34,598 nt of DNA from Cytophagales bacterium CG12_big_fil_rev_8_21_14_0_65_40_12 (GCA_002786855.1 PCUU01000045.1:1-34598), one strand, 5' to 3'; positions 8,407 through 17,007 are shown, numbered from the stretch's first letter. The notes: generated from the sequence alone by a model not told the origin. Numbers and translations are program-made.

Positions 8407-9480
8407 ATGATGGATAAGCACAGCGAGAGTTTTTTAGTTAAATATTTAAATAATGCATCACCGACAGGTTTTGAGTCTTCAGGCCAGCAAATTTGGTTGG
8501 ACTATGTGAAGCCTTATGCGGATACTTATTTCACAGATAAATACGGAACCGCAGTGGCTGTATTCAATCCTGATGCGCCCTATAAAGTGGTGATCGAAGC
8601 ACATGCTGATGAAATCAGTTGGTTTGTAAATTATATCGATGACAACGGTTATATCTATGTCATCAGAAATGGTGGATCGGACCATCAAATTGCACCATCA
8701 AAGCGGGTTAATATTCATACTGAAAAAGGAGTGGTCAAAGGTGTATTCGGTTGGCCGGCAATTCATGTTCGAGATAAGGAAACGGAGAAAACCCCAACGC
8801 TTCGCAATATCTTCATCGATGTGGGAGCAGCGAATAAAGCTGAGGTACTTGAAATGGGCATCCACGTTGGAACGGTCATCACTTTCGATGATGAGGTGTT
8901 CAAGTTGAACAAGAAATTCTGGTGCGGAAGAGCTTTAGACAACCGAATTGGAGGTTTTATGATTGCTGAGGTAGCGAGAAGAATTCATGAAAGTGGTAAG
9001 AAACTTCCTTTTGGGCTTTATGTTGTCAACTCAGTGCAAGAAGAAATTGGCTTGCGTGGTGCCGAAATGATTGCGGCAAGAATTAAACCTGACGTTGCAA
9101 TTATTACCGATGTTTGTCATGATACAGCTTCGCCAATGTATGAAAAGCAATTGCAAGGTGACCAGAAATGCGGTTTGGGCCCTGTGCTTTCTTATGGGCC
9201 AGCAGTGCATAATAACTTGTTGAAGATGCTGATCGAAGTTGCTGAAAAGAACAAGATAGCCTTCCAACGTCATGCAAGTTCAAGATCAACTGGAACGGAT
9301 ACGGATGCCTTTGCTTATTCTAATGAAGGAGTGCCTTCAGCTTTAATTTCTTTGGCGCTGAAGTACATGCATACCACAGTAGAAACCGCAAGTGAAAGTG
9401 ATATAGAGCAAGTAATCCAGTTGATGTATCAATTTGTGATTCAACTTGGTGCTGATCACGATTTCAGCTATTTGAAATAG
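8407..9480 (+). CDS. M42-family glutamyl/deblocking aminopeptidase
   Basis: A 357-residue cytoplasmic metallopeptidase with a two-zinc active site. Visible are SPTGFES near the N-terminus and VVIEAHADEISW (first zinc His and Asp of the H-A-D-E motif). GRALDNRIGGF carries the bridging Asp, and SVQEEIGLRGAEM holds the catalytic Glu-Glu. ITDVCHDTASP carries a further Asp ligand, and the C-terminal LISLALKYMHTTVE carries the final His. The order and length match M42 (FrvX/TET/PepA-type) enzymes, which form dodecameric peptidases acting on oligopeptides. The first two codons are both ATG (8407, 8410) and either could be used. It follows the carboxylase gene by 55 bases with no terminator between, so partial read-through is likely. 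Confidence 0.88.
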   Translation: MMDKHSESFLVKYLNNASPTGFESSGQQIWLDYVKPYADTYFTDKYGTAVAVFNPDAPYKVVIEAHADEISWFVNYIDDNGYIYVIRNGGSDHQIAPSKRVNIHTEKGVVKGVFGWPAIHVRDKETEKTPTLRNIFIDVGAANKAEVLEMGIHVGTVITFDDEVFKLNKKFWCGRALDNRIGGFMIAEVARRIHESGKKLPFGLYVVNSVQEEIGLRGAEMIAARIKPDVAIITDVCHDTASPMYEKQLQGDQKCGLGPVLSYGPAVHNNLLKMLIEVAEKNKIAFQRHASSRSTGTDTDAFAYSNEGVPSALISLALKYMHTTVETASESDIEQVIQLMYQFVIQLGADHDFSYLK

Positions 9481-9528
9481 GTGAGCACACAGGATCTAAA
9501 GCTGAACTCTCCTTTAAAACCTGCTTGA

Positions 9529-9604
9529 CCCTCCAAAAGTTGAAGTCATTATTTAAGAAGGAATGAATAGGAGCAGCTAAAATGTAAAATATACTTTTGG
9601 AGGG
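9529..9604. repeat. 12-bp perfect inverted repeat spanning a promoter
   Basis: CCCTCCAAAAGT (9529-9540) and ACTTTTGGAGGG (9593-9604) are exact reverse complements separated by 52 bases. The right arm contains most of the -7 box of the next gene. It could be a looping operator or a long-range RNA hairpin. No T-run follows, so it is not a terminator. Confidence 0.6.
9592..9599 (+). promoter_or_regulatory. -7 box of the BtuF-like gene
   Basis: TACTTTTG matches TAnnTTTG exactly. It lies 48 bases before the ATG at 9648 and rules out the TTG at 9597 as a start. No TTG is found at the proper -33 distance, so the upstream half is weak and an activator may be involved. Confidence 0.5.
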
Positions 9605-9647
9605 CTTAAAACTTAATCGTAGAAGCGGAGAGAATATTGAGAATTCA

Positions 9648-10421
9648 ATGAATAAGCTACTCAGAGTAAGAGATCAAATGGGGAAGGAAGTTATTATTTC
9701 TTTCCCACCTCAACGCATTATATCACTTGTTCCGTCTCAAACCGAATTGCTTTATGATTTAGGTTTGGAAGATAGGGTGGTTGGGATCACCAAATTCTGT
9801 GTACATCCGAAGGCTTGGCAGCAGTCGAAAGCTATTGTAGGAGGAACAAAGCAATTCAAATTCGATGTAATAGACTTGCTAAAACCCGATTTAATCATTG
9901 GAAACAAGGAGGAAAACTACAAAGAAGGTATTGATCAATTGAGCGCTAAATATCCTGTTTGGATGAGTGATATTGCTAGTATCGATCAAGCCTTAGATAT
10001 GATCTTGGCGCTGGGAAACATTACAGATGAACGAGTAAAGGCTATTTCTCTTTCTGAAAGAATTAAGGAGGGCTTCGCGAGTTTCGGTTACAAAAAAAGG
10101 AAGAAGACCATTTATTTGATTTGGAAGGCGCCTTATATGGCTGCTGGTCGAGGTACTTTCATTGATGAGATTATGGATTTTTCTGGCTTTGAAAATGTAA
10201 TTGAAGCACCTCGATATCCAGAATTAATATTTGATCAAATTGTGAATCTCGCCCCAGAGGTAATTCTACTTTCTTCTGAACCTTACCCTTTTAAAGAAAA
10301 GCATATTGAAGAATTTAGAACAGCGCTTCCAAATTCTGAAATCAAATTAGTCGATGGGGAAATGTTCAGTTGGTATGGAAGTAGAATGCTCCGTGCCGTG
10401 GATTACTTAAAGGCACTATAG
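9648..10421 (+). CDS. BtuF/TroA-like helical-backbone metal or cobalamin-binding protein
   Basis: A 257-residue periplasmic-binding-protein fold of the BtuF/FepB class. It begins with PPQRIISLVPSQTELLYDLG and GLEDRVVGITKFCVHP, the standard first lobe of cobalamin/iron-complex binding proteins. LKPDLIIGNKEEN and LAPEVILLSSEPYPF follow, and the protein ends with DGEMFSWYGSRMLRA, as in BtuF-like proteins. No signal peptide or lipobox is present with the start at 9648. The only upstream alternative (TTG at 9597) overlaps the -7 box and adds no hydrophobic stretch. The protein therefore appears cytoplasmic, which is odd for a transporter subunit, and no permease or ATPase gene is nearby. Ligand unknown; corrinoid or metal binding is inference from the fold. 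Confidence 0.75.
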   Translation: MNKLLRVRDQMGKEVIISFPPQRIISLVPSQTELLYDLGLEDRVVGITKFCVHPKAWQQSKAIVGGTKQFKFDVIDLLKPDLIIGNKEENYKEGIDQLSAKYPVWMSDIASIDQALDMILALGNITDERVKAISLSERIKEGFASFGYKKRKKTIYLIWKAPYMAAGRGTFIDEIMDFSGFENVIEAPRYPELIFDQIVNLAPEVILLSSEPYPFKEKHIEEFRTALPNSEIKLVDGEMFSWYGSRMLRAVDYLKAL

Positions 10422-10451
10422 AAAAAATGGGGAAGACCCAGCATCTTCCCC
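10421..10451 (-). terminator. intrinsic terminator of the minus-strand hypothetical gene
   Basis: Arms GGGGAAGA (10429-10436) and TCTTCCCC (10444-10451) form a perfect 8-bp stem. Read on the minus strand, the hairpin is followed by ATTTTTTC, so it terminates the leftward gene ending at 10460. The plus-strand side lacks a T-run. Confidence 0.75.
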
Positions 10452-10459
10452 GAATGAGG

Positions 10460-10975
10460 TTACTCGAACACCGCAAAAGCGTTGCACGTGTCAGTACTGT
10501 AACACTCCCAAATATCTTGTTTTGTAAAGCCTAATCTATTCATGGCCTCTTCATGTATACCCGATCTATATTTAGCGGCCAAGGCCTTTTTATTCAGTCC
10601 CTTTGATGATGATGCGCGATAGAAATAGGTCTTTGAATAACTAATGCCCATCTCTTGTTCTTCACCTGGTTTTAAAATTTCAGGTGTATTGATCGTCCAT
10701 TCACCACTTTCAGTTTTAAATCGAATGGCAACTTCTAATTTTTTAGAAGACCTGTTTTTAAAGAATATTCGATACCTCTTTTTTGTAGGTATGGTTAATG
10801 AATCATGAAAATATTGCTGGGAAGGGGAACTGTAAAAACTGACCTCCATCGAGTCTTCATAAGAAGCCAAAAGAGCACTTTCGGAGTTGCCGGTAGCTTT
10901 TTCAACATTGCGCATGTTGAGTAAGGCCACCAGACCCGTGTACAACACGAGCACTGAAATCGTGACAGTTTTCAT
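10460..10975 (-). CDS. hypothetical membrane-anchored/secreted protein
   Basis: A 171-residue protein not recognised with confidence. Residues about 1-20 (MKTVTISVLVLYTGLVALL) form a signal anchor or uncleaved signal peptide. The body is a compact, probably beta-rich domain: YRIFFKNRSSKKLEVAIRF, then ESGEWTINTPEILKPGEEQ, then ISYSKTYFYRASS. This faintly recalls the DUF1036-like layout of charged strand, Trp segment, Pro-Gly and aromatic strand, but the match is only an impression. Two Cys (ECYSTDTC) near the C-terminus could form a disulfide outside the cytoplasm. It is flanked by its own terminator and an upstream palindrome (11010-11035), so it is a single-gene unit. Confidence 0.6.
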   Translation of the reverse strand: MKTVTISVLVLYTGLVALLNMRNVEKATGNSESALLASYEDSMEVSFYSSPSQQYFHDSLTIPTKKRYRIFFKNRSSKKLEVAIRFKTESGEWTINTPEILKPGEEQEMGISYSKTYFYRASSSKGLNKKALAAKYRSGIHEEAMNRLGFTKQDIWECYSTDTCNAFAVFE

Positions 10976-11009
10976 AACGTTTAGGTGAAACGGACTTAAA
11001 GATGAGAGA

Positions 11010-11035
11010 TAAATATGTAATATTCAACATATTTA
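11010..11035. promoter_or_regulatory. operator-like palindrome upstream of the hypothetical gene
   Basis: TAAATATGT (11010-11018) and ACATATTTA (11027-11035) are perfect 9-bp inverted arms with an 8-base spacer. They lie 35-60 bases upstream of the minus-strand start at 10975, where a promoter should be. The size suits a dimeric repressor site, but the AT-rich content makes chance possible. Confidence 0.4.
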
Positions 11036-11051
11036 CATAAAAAGTTTTGTT

Positions 11052-11068
11052 GACTGAGGTGCTCAGTC
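11052..11068 (-). terminator. hairpin downstream of the SGNH hydrolase gene
   Basis: The perfect 7-bp stem GACTGAG/CTCAGTC has a three-base loop and lies 71 bases past the SGNH hydrolase stop on the minus strand. It is followed by AACAAAACTTTTT, so the T-run is displaced and terminator function is only likely. Confidence 0.4.
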
Positions 11069-11138
11069 GTTTGAAGGGCTTGAGAAACCCATCTGGAATG
11101 GAGATTTGGCTGTTTTCAGTACCTAATCAGGGTAGAAT

Positions 11139-11795
11139 TTATTTTGATTTTAACACAAGGGGTGCTATGACCTGAATCCAAAGGTCATAACCTTTTTTAT
11201 TCATGTGCAATCCATCTTCAATAAAAAGCTCCTTTTTGAGAGAGCCATCAGGGTTGAGCATTGGAGGCCAGATATCGGCAAATTGAACTCTGGTGGAAAG
11301 CTCAGTGGAGGCTTTGATCACTTTGTTCATCTTCTCATATTCGGTGCGGAGGGCCGCGCGGGCGATACTTGGCTTTGGGGAAATGATCACAATGCTTTCT
11401 ATAATTTTGTTTTCTAGTAGACTTGATACCAAGGCCGTAAGGTCACTCACGATTTGAATTGGGGATTTACCAGAATTAAGGTCATTATCTCCTTCGTATA
11501 TGAAAACTTGGCGAGGGTTGAATTGATCAATAAGAAGGCTTTTATAATGGATCAAATCTGATGTTTCTGATCCTCCAAAACCTGTATTGATCACATTATC
11601 GTTTGGGAAGTAAGATTTGAAATCCACCCAAAGTCTTATGCTGGAACTACCCGTGAAAACAATTCTGTTGGCCTCAGGATAATTATTTGCTGTATTCTCA
11701 AATTTCTTTACCTCTTCCGCAAAACGCAAGGGGTCTTGTGCAAAAGCTGTGAATGATAATAGGAGGATTAAAATAGAGGCATAAATACGTTTCAT
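11139..11795 (-). CDS. secreted SGNH/GDSL-family hydrolase
   Basis: A 218-residue exported esterase/lipase-like enzyme. The signal peptide is probably cleaved after SFTAFA (residue 19). Block I is VFTGSSSIRLW with the nucleophilic Ser in GSSS. Block II is NTGFGGSETSD with the oxyanion Gly. Block III is YEGDNDLNSG with the conserved Asn. Block V is IEDGLHMNKKGY with the Asp-x-x-His dyad. All four SGNH blocks are intact. The nucleophile block is GSSS rather than GDS, as in the platelet-activating-factor-acetylhydrolase-like branch that often deacetylates carbohydrates. The gene begins 22 bases after the ABC exporter stop, so the two are probably one transcript. Substrate unknown. Confidence 0.85.
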   Translation of the reverse strand: MKRIYASILILLLSFTAFAQDPLRFAEEVKKFENTANNYPEANRIVFTGSSSIRLWVDFKSYFPNDNVINTGFGGSETSDLIHYKSLLIDQFNPRQVFIYEGDNDLNSGKSPIQIVSDLTALVSSLLENKIIESIVIISPKPSIARAALRTEYEKMNKVIKASTELSTRVQFADIWPPMLNPDGSLKKELFIEDGLHMNKKGYDLWIQVIAPLVLKSK

Positions 11796-11817
11796 GCCTC
11801 AAAGTAATCAATCCCTA

Positions 11818-13572
11818 TTAAATTCTTGCTTGATAAGTATACAACTGGAAGTATCGTCCTTCTTTTGCAATAAGTTCGTCATGCGTTCCCCTTTCAGCTA
11901 TTTCACCATTTTCTATTACTAGAATTTGGTCGGCTTTGCGAATGGTACTTAAACGGTGAGCAATTACAAAAGTGGTTCTGCCTTCCATCAAAGTCGATAA
12001 ACTTTCTTGAATGAATGATTCACTTTCAGTATCAAGATTTGAAGTAGCTTCATCTAAGATTAGAATTCGGGGATCGGCCAATACTGCTCTTGCGATTGCA
12101 ATTCTTTGACGTTGACCTCCTGATAATTTTACACCACGCTCGCCAATAACGGTTTCTAATCCCAAGTCGAATCTATCTGTAAATTCATTTACATAAGCCG
12201 CTTTCACCGCTGCTTGAACTTGATCTTCTGTGGCGTTTGGCCTAGGGAAAAGTATGTTTTCTCTAATAGTGCCTTCGAACAAAAAGTCATCTTGTAAAAC
12301 CACCCCTAATTTTCTGCGGTAACTTTTTAAAAGCACAGTGGAAAGATCAATTCCGTCAATCGTGATTTTACCTTCTTTTGGGTTTAAGAATGTAGCTGCT
12401 AAACCAGCAATGGTTGATTTTCCAGAACCTGAAGTACCTACCAAGGCAGTAACAGAACCCGAAGGTGCTTTAAAACTGATATTCTTCAATACATCAACTC
12501 CTTCTTCGTAAGAAAAGGTAACGTTATCAAAGCTCATATCAGCTCTAGTGTCTTTTAGCTCAACTGTTCTATTTTCATCTTCGTCTTCGGCTTTCATTTT
12601 CATGATTTCCTCAGTACGATCAAGTCCTGCGAAAGCCTCGGTAATCTGACTTCCAATATTTGACATTTGAACGATTGGAGCGATCATAACGGCTAAATAG
12701 GCAATAAAGGCCACCAATTCACCTGGAGTCATGTCTCCTTGAATAATGTAGTAACCACCTATGCCTAGGATTCCAGTACTGGCTACTCCTGCTAAAAGAA
12801 AAGTAGCTGAGCTAGTGACAAGCGCAGTGGCTGTTAATGTTTTCTTTACGTTTTGATAGAGTTCATCTACGCCTTTTTCGAAGGTTGCGATTTCTTGAAG
12901 CTCTGCACCAAAGCCTTTAATTACACGAACACCATTTAATGTTTCGGTTAACCTGCCAGTTACTTCTGCGTTCAATTGGCCTCTTTTTCTGAAAATGGGA
13001 CGCAAATAACCAAAGGCTTTCATGGCAATGAGCCCGAAAATGATCACCGGAGCCAACACAAAAGCAGTTAGTTTTGGACTCATGTCAATCAACATGTACA
13101 TCACGCCAACAGAAGTAAGTAAACCACCTACCAGCTGTACTAAGCCAGTTCCAACTAAGTTTCTAACCCCTTCAACATCAGTCATTATCCTAGAAACTAG
13201 CGCTCCAGATTTTGTGCTATCAAAGTAGTTGATGGGTAGAGAGAGTATTTTCTTTTGGACCTTAACCCTTAGTTCTGAAATCAGTTTTTGAGCTTGAACG
13301 CTTAATAAGCGTGTTAATGCAAAGCCTGTAACTGCCGAGGTAATAATAGAGGCAATAGTAATTGAAATCACCCACTTTAGTTCGCCAAGGTCTTTGTTAA
13401 TGACCACATCGTCCAACAGGTATTTTGTTGCCCAAGGCAATACAAGGCTAGCCCCGCTACGAAGAAGTATCAATAATAAACCAAATAGGAGCAAGCCCCT
13501 TTTCGGCCAAATAATAGTGTTGAAGACCTGTTTTGTGGTGATGTTGTTGAGTTTTTTCTTCTTGGCAGCCAT
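11818..13572 (-). CDS. ABC exporter, fused permease-ATPase (MsbA/BmrA type)
   Basis: A 584-residue half-transporter that functions as a dimer. Residues about 25-310 hold six transmembrane helices, beginning LLLFGLLLILLRSGASLVLP. The nucleotide-binding domain follows with Walker A GTSGSGKST (about residue 378), Q-loop VVLQDDFLFEGTI, signature LSGGQRQRIAIARA, Walker B ILILDEATSNLD and the H-switch IAHRLST. All catalytic residues are intact. This is the exporter class that moves lipids, lipopolysaccharide precursors or drugs; MsbA-like lipid flipping is possible but not proven. It lies 79 bases downstream of aroA and 22 bases upstream of the SGNH hydrolase gene. Confidence 0.88.
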   Translation of the reverse strand: MAAKKKKLNNITTKQVFNTIIWPKRGLLLFGLLLILLRSGASLVLPWATKYLLDDVVINKDLGELKWVISITIASIITSAVTGFALTRLLSVQAQKLISELRVKVQKKILSLPINYFDSTKSGALVSRIMTDVEGVRNLVGTGLVQLVGGLLTSVGVMYMLIDMSPKLTAFVLAPVIIFGLIAMKAFGYLRPIFRKRGQLNAEVTGRLTETLNGVRVIKGFGAELQEIATFEKGVDELYQNVKKTLTATALVTSSATFLLAGVASTGILGIGGYYIIQGDMTPGELVAFIAYLAVMIAPIVQMSNIGSQITEAFAGLDRTEEIMKMKAEDEDENRTVELKDTRADMSFDNVTFSYEEGVDVLKNISFKAPSGSVTALVGTSGSGKSTIAGLAATFLNPKEGKITIDGIDLSTVLLKSYRRKLGVVLQDDFLFEGTIRENILFPRPNATEDQVQAAVKAAYVNEFTDRFDLGLETVIGERGVKLSGGQRQRIAIARAVLADPRILILDEATSNLDTESESFIQESLSTLMEGRTTFVIAHRLSTIRKADQILVIENGEIAERGTHDELIAKEGRYFQLYTYQARI

Positions 13573-13651
13573 AGTAAGGTAAGATTAACGAACTTCCAAC
13601 CGTATTGAAAGCCAGTAAGTTCAATCGATGAAAAGTAATTTAAGCGACTTT

Positions 13652-14863
13652 TTATTGAGTAGCCAATTCAACATCTTTCCAGAAGCCAGGGTATGATTTT
13701 TTAACCACATCGGGGTTTTTAATGACTATTTCTTGCTGAGTACAGAGGGGGGCAAAAGCCATGGCCATTCTGTGATCATCGTAAGTCTCAATTTCGATGG
13801 GTGCTGTGGACACCTCAAAATTTGATCTTAACTCAAATACTTCTGGTTCAATCTCTTTCAACTTAACATTGAATTTTTTGAGCTCTTTTTTCAGTGCCTT
13901 GATACGATTGGTTTCTTTAATGCGAAGACTTTCAAGGCCAGTCATGGTGCATTTGATTTTTTTAGCTGCACAGACAACCGCGATGGTTTGCGCCAAGTCC
14001 GGGCTGTCACTAAAGTCTATGCTGACTTCGCTGGCATGAGGAATTTTTTGGAGTAGCACTCCATCCGCTTCAAAGGTGCTCATTACGCCCAATTGGTTCA
14101 TCATATGAACAATGGCTATATCACCTTGAAGTGACTTTTGCCGTAAGCCCTTAAGTTTTAAGGTGGCATTGTCAGCAAGTGCAACAAAACTATACCAGTA
14201 GCTAGCCCCAGACCAATCTGATTCTACTGTATAAGGATACTCCTTGTATTGCTGCGGACGAATTTCTATAGTTTGATTGGTCCAATTGGCTCCTACTCCG
14301 AACAAACGCATCATGTCCAATGTCATTTGGATGTAGGGACGAGAGCCGATTTTGCCTTTCAACTCTAAGCTCAAACCCTTGGGAAGGGAAGGGGCAATCA
14401 TTAAAATAGCGGATATAAACTGAGAGCTGACATCCCCTTTCATTTTAATATGATTGGTCTTTTGCTCAATAATTGGCTTTACCCTCAGCGGTGGATAGCC
14501 TTCATTTTTCAGGTATTTGACTTTAGCGCCAATTTGTTTGAGCGCAACTCCCAAAATCTTGATTGGCCTTTCTTGCATTCGAGGAGTGCCTGTAAGGATT
14601 CTTGTTTGATTGCCCACTGCCGTTAATGCAGTCAGAAAACGCATTGTGGTCCCAGCATCAAGTACATCCAATGTTTCTTCTTCGCTGGCGAGCAACTTGA
14701 GCATGGTTTGGGTATCGCGTGCTTCGGAAATGTTTTGAATCTGAGAAAGATTGCCTGAAAGTGCGTTGAGAATTAAAGCCCTATTGCTCTCACTTTTCGA
14801 TGCGGGAAGAGGAATTTCAACTTCCTTTATGATGGGTGAGTGCTTAAGATGAATCTTATCCAC
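13652..14863 (-). CDS. aroA: 3-phosphoshikimate 1-carboxyvinyltransferase (EPSP synthase)
   Basis: Transfers enolpyruvate from PEP to shikimate-3-phosphate, step six of the shikimate pathway, in the cytoplasm. The 403-residue protein has LPASKSESNRALIL near the N-terminus (Lys and Ser substrate ligands) and LDAGTTMRFLTAL, the counterpart of the canonical GNAGTAMR. GDVSSQFISAILMIAP follows, then SDSPDLAQTIAVVCA and ETYDDHRMAMAFAP, with the DHRMAM signature. It is slightly short (typical 420-430), as seen in other Bacteroidota. It is the last gene of the attenuator-controlled unit and starts four bases after the aroB stop codon. The following ABC exporter is 79 bases away, with no clear terminator between. 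Confidence 0.93.
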   Translation of the reverse strand: MDKIHLKHSPIIKEVEIPLPASKSESNRALILNALSGNLSQIQNISEARDTQTMLKLLASEEETLDVLDAGTTMRFLTALTAVGNQTRILTGTPRMQERPIKILGVALKQIGAKVKYLKNEGYPPLRVKPIIEQKTNHIKMKGDVSSQFISAILMIAPSLPKGLSLELKGKIGSRPYIQMTLDMMRLFGVGANWTNQTIEIRPQQYKEYPYTVESDWSGASYWYSFVALADNATLKLKGLRQKSLQGDIAIVHMMNQLGVMSTFEADGVLLQKIPHASEVSIDFSDSPDLAQTIAVVCAAKKIKCTMTGLESLRIKETNRIKALKKELKKFNVKLKEIEPEVFELRSNFEVSTAPIEIETYDDHRMAMAFAPLCTQQEIVIKNPDVVKKSYPGFWKDVELATQ

Positions 14864-14867
14864 GATA

Positions 14868-15902
14868 TTATTGCTTGAGTTTGGTGAAGTAAAAAAGGGA
14901 ATCGATTACGTCTTTTTCGTCCACTGCGATGTCATAAGTGGCGCTGCCAATTCCCCTTAATAGCGAATGATTAAGTTGACGGCCTTGGTTTTTTTTGTCT
15001 TGGTACATGAGTTTCACGATGCCTACAAAATCCTCTTTTCTGATGTTAATGTCAGGATAAATTTTGAGAATTGAATCAGAAATTTGCTTTAGATTTTCAG
15101 CGGAAAGACCCAAAAGTTTTTTTGACAAGTAGGCTTCACAAATCATCCCGATGGCAATCGCCTCGCCATGAAGTAGCTTGAATTCGCTTGGTAGATAATA
15201 GCTTTCGATCCCATGGCCAACGGTATGTCCAAAATTTAAAATCTTTCTTAAACCAGCTTCTTTTGGGTCGGCTTTGACTACGGCATTTTTGATTTCTACA
15301 GAGTGTGCAATTACTGCTTCCCAATTGTCAATCTCCAAACCTTTGGTGATTGCTTGGTCGAAATAATCTGCATCTGCAATAAGTCCGTGCTTTATCACTT
15401 CAGCAAAGCCTGATCGAAGTTCTTTATTAGATAATGTTTTCAGGAATATGGGGTCGATCAATACAGCTTCAGGGTCTTGAAAAAAGCCAAGGTGATTTTT
15501 GAAGCCCATAAAATCGATGCCCAGTTTTCCACCAACATTGGCATCAACTGCTGCTAATAAGGTGGTTGGAATATTGACAAAACGAATACCTCTTTTATAA
15601 GTGACCGCACAAAAACCACCCATATCGCCAATCACGCCACCACCCAAATTGATCAAGAGTGCTTTTCTGTCGAAGTTATTGAGGGTCATTTGCTCCCAAA
15701 TGTGTTCGCAAGTGCGGAGGGTTTTGTGTTCTTCGCCCGAACTGATTTCTATCAGTAAATGCGGAGGAAGCAATTCCTTGATTAAAGGATAGCAATTCGC
15801 AAGCGTGTTCTCATCGACAAGAACGGCCAATTGCGAATGGCTAATTTCCTTTAAGCAAAGAGGTAAAGTGGTTTTTATTTTATCTATTATGATGTCACTC
15901 AT
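14868..15902 (-). CDS. aroB: 3-dehydroquinate synthase
   Basis: Converts DAHP to 3-dehydroquinate with NAD and a divalent metal, step two of the shikimate pathway. The 344-residue protein has SSGEEHKTL (NAD/phosphate contact) and NLGGGVIGDMGGF (dinucleotide-binding loop). IPTTLLAAVDANVGGKLGID, the signature strand-turn, follows. Metal ligands are in GFAEVIKHGLI, NFGHTVGHGIES and LLHGEAIAIGM. All catalytic segments are intact. Its ATG overlaps the stop of the upstream DAHP synthase by four bases (ATGA), indicating translational coupling. It is controlled by the attenuator at 17008-17172. Confidence 0.95.
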   Translation of the reverse strand: MSDIIIDKIKTTLPLCLKEISHSQLAVLVDENTLANCYPLIKELLPPHLLIEISSGEEHKTLRTCEHIWEQMTLNNFDRKALLINLGGGVIGDMGGFCAVTYKRGIRFVNIPTTLLAAVDANVGGKLGIDFMGFKNHLGFFQDPEAVLIDPIFLKTLSNKELRSGFAEVIKHGLIADADYFDQAITKGLEIDNWEAVIAHSVEIKNAVVKADPKEAGLRKILNFGHTVGHGIESYYLPSEFKLLHGEAIAIGMICEAYLSKKLLGLSAENLKQISDSILKIYPDINIRKEDFVGIVKLMYQDKKNQGRQLNHSLLRGIGSATYDIAVDEKDVIDSLFYFTKLKQ

Positions 15903-16993
15903 AGGTTGGCCATTGGGCGCATTTCTTTTAGTTGGGCTTCCTGCTTTTTAACGGATTCCTCATGGATGGCAAATAAAAGGCTTTTCATGAACTTTTCGGT
16001 CATGTTTTTCTTAATGCCTTCTTTAATCCTGCTGTCCATTACTTCTTGCCAACGACTAGGCTGATAAACGGCCAAATTGTGTTCCCTTTTGTATTCGCCT
16101 ACTTGCTCTATGACTTTGAAACGTTCTGAAAAAAGCTCTAAAATTTGAGAATCTAGTAAGTCGATTTTGTGACGGTACTTGTCAATTTCAGTGAGCATTT
16201 CTGGATGCTCATCAACATTTTCTCTGAAGATGAGGCTATCATAAATGATCTTCAGCATGTCAGGAGTGATTTGCTGCTTGGCATCACTCCATGCATTATC
16301 AGGATCGTGATGAGTTTCAATCATCAATCCGTCCAATCCAAAATTGATGGCGCGTTGGCTCACCGCACCAATGATTTCGCGTGTTCCGCAAATGTGGCTT
16401 GGATCACAAATCACAGATAAGCCCGGTACCATTCTCTTCAAGTGAATTGGCATTGACCATTCTGGCTTGTTTCTGTAGCGCTTTTCGTAGGGATCAGAAA
16501 ATCCTCTATGTATTCCAGCTACTTTATTAATGCCAACTTTATTCAATCTTTCAAAAGCTCCTAGCCAAAGCTGCAAATCTGGATTGATAGGGTTCTTCAC
16601 CATTACAGGAATATCAACACCCTTGAGCGCTTCGCATATTTCTTGTACCGAAAATGGATTTACCGTAGTTCTTGCCCCAATCCAAAGCACTTCAACGCCA
16701 GCTTTCAATGCAGCTTCTACATGCTTGGTTTTGGCTACTTCAACCGTAACAGGCACATTCAGAATTTCCTTGGCCGCATCTAGCCATTCCAATGCTTCAG
16801 ATCCAACCCCCTCAAAAGAGCCGGGTCTCGTTCGGGGTTTCCAAATACCTGCCCTGAATAATTCAACCGGACTGCCTTTCAATCCTTTGGCAATAGTTTC
16901 AATTTGCTGCGGGCTTTCTGCGCTGCATGGGCCAGCAATCAGAACATGTTCTGATAATCCTAAGCCCCAATCTTTAATGTCGATGATGTCCAT
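15899..16993 (-). CDS. bifunctional DAHP synthase / chorismate mutase (attenuator-controlled copy)
   Basis: A 364-residue fusion that opens the shikimate pathway (PEP plus erythrose-4-phosphate to DAHP) and also converts chorismate to prephenate. Residues about 1-255 are a type I-beta DAHP synthase. They contain LIAGPCSAES, GIWKPRTRPGSFEG, WIGARTTVNPFSVQ, MVKNPINPDLQLW, ICDPSHICGTRE and METHHDPDNAWSDA, with the metal Cys, His, Glu and Asp positions present. Residues about 265-355 are an AroQ-type chorismate mutase (DKYRHKIDLLDSQILELFSE, then KREHN). The catalytic mutase Arg and Lys positions appear intact. It is the first gene of the unit with aroB and aroA and is preceded by a Phe/Tyr leader peptide and terminator. 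A paralogue lies at 17737-18834. Confidence 0.92.
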   Translation of the reverse strand: MDIIDIKDWGLGLSEHVLIAGPCSAESPQQIETIAKGLKGSPVELFRAGIWKPRTRPGSFEGVGSEALEWLDAAKEILNVPVTVEVAKTKHVEAALKAGVEVLWIGARTTVNPFSVQEICEALKGVDIPVMVKNPINPDLQLWLGAFERLNKVGINKVAGIHRGFSDPYEKRYRNKPEWSMPIHLKRMVPGLSVICDPSHICGTREIIGAVSQRAINFGLDGLMIETHHDPDNAWSDAKQQITPDMLKIIYDSLIFRENVDEHPEMLTEIDKYRHKIDLLDSQILELFSERFKVIEQVGEYKREHNLAVYQPSRWQEVMDSRIKEGIKKNMTEKFMKSLLFAIHEESVKKQEAQLKEMRPMANL

Positions 16994-17007
16994 AATAATG
17001 TTTAGTC

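Noticed and set aside
9481-9647. A cobalamin riboswitch upstream of the BtuF-like gene.
   Set aside because: No B12-box-like GCCACTG core or multi-stem layout is visible; the region only holds the inverted repeat and a -7 box.
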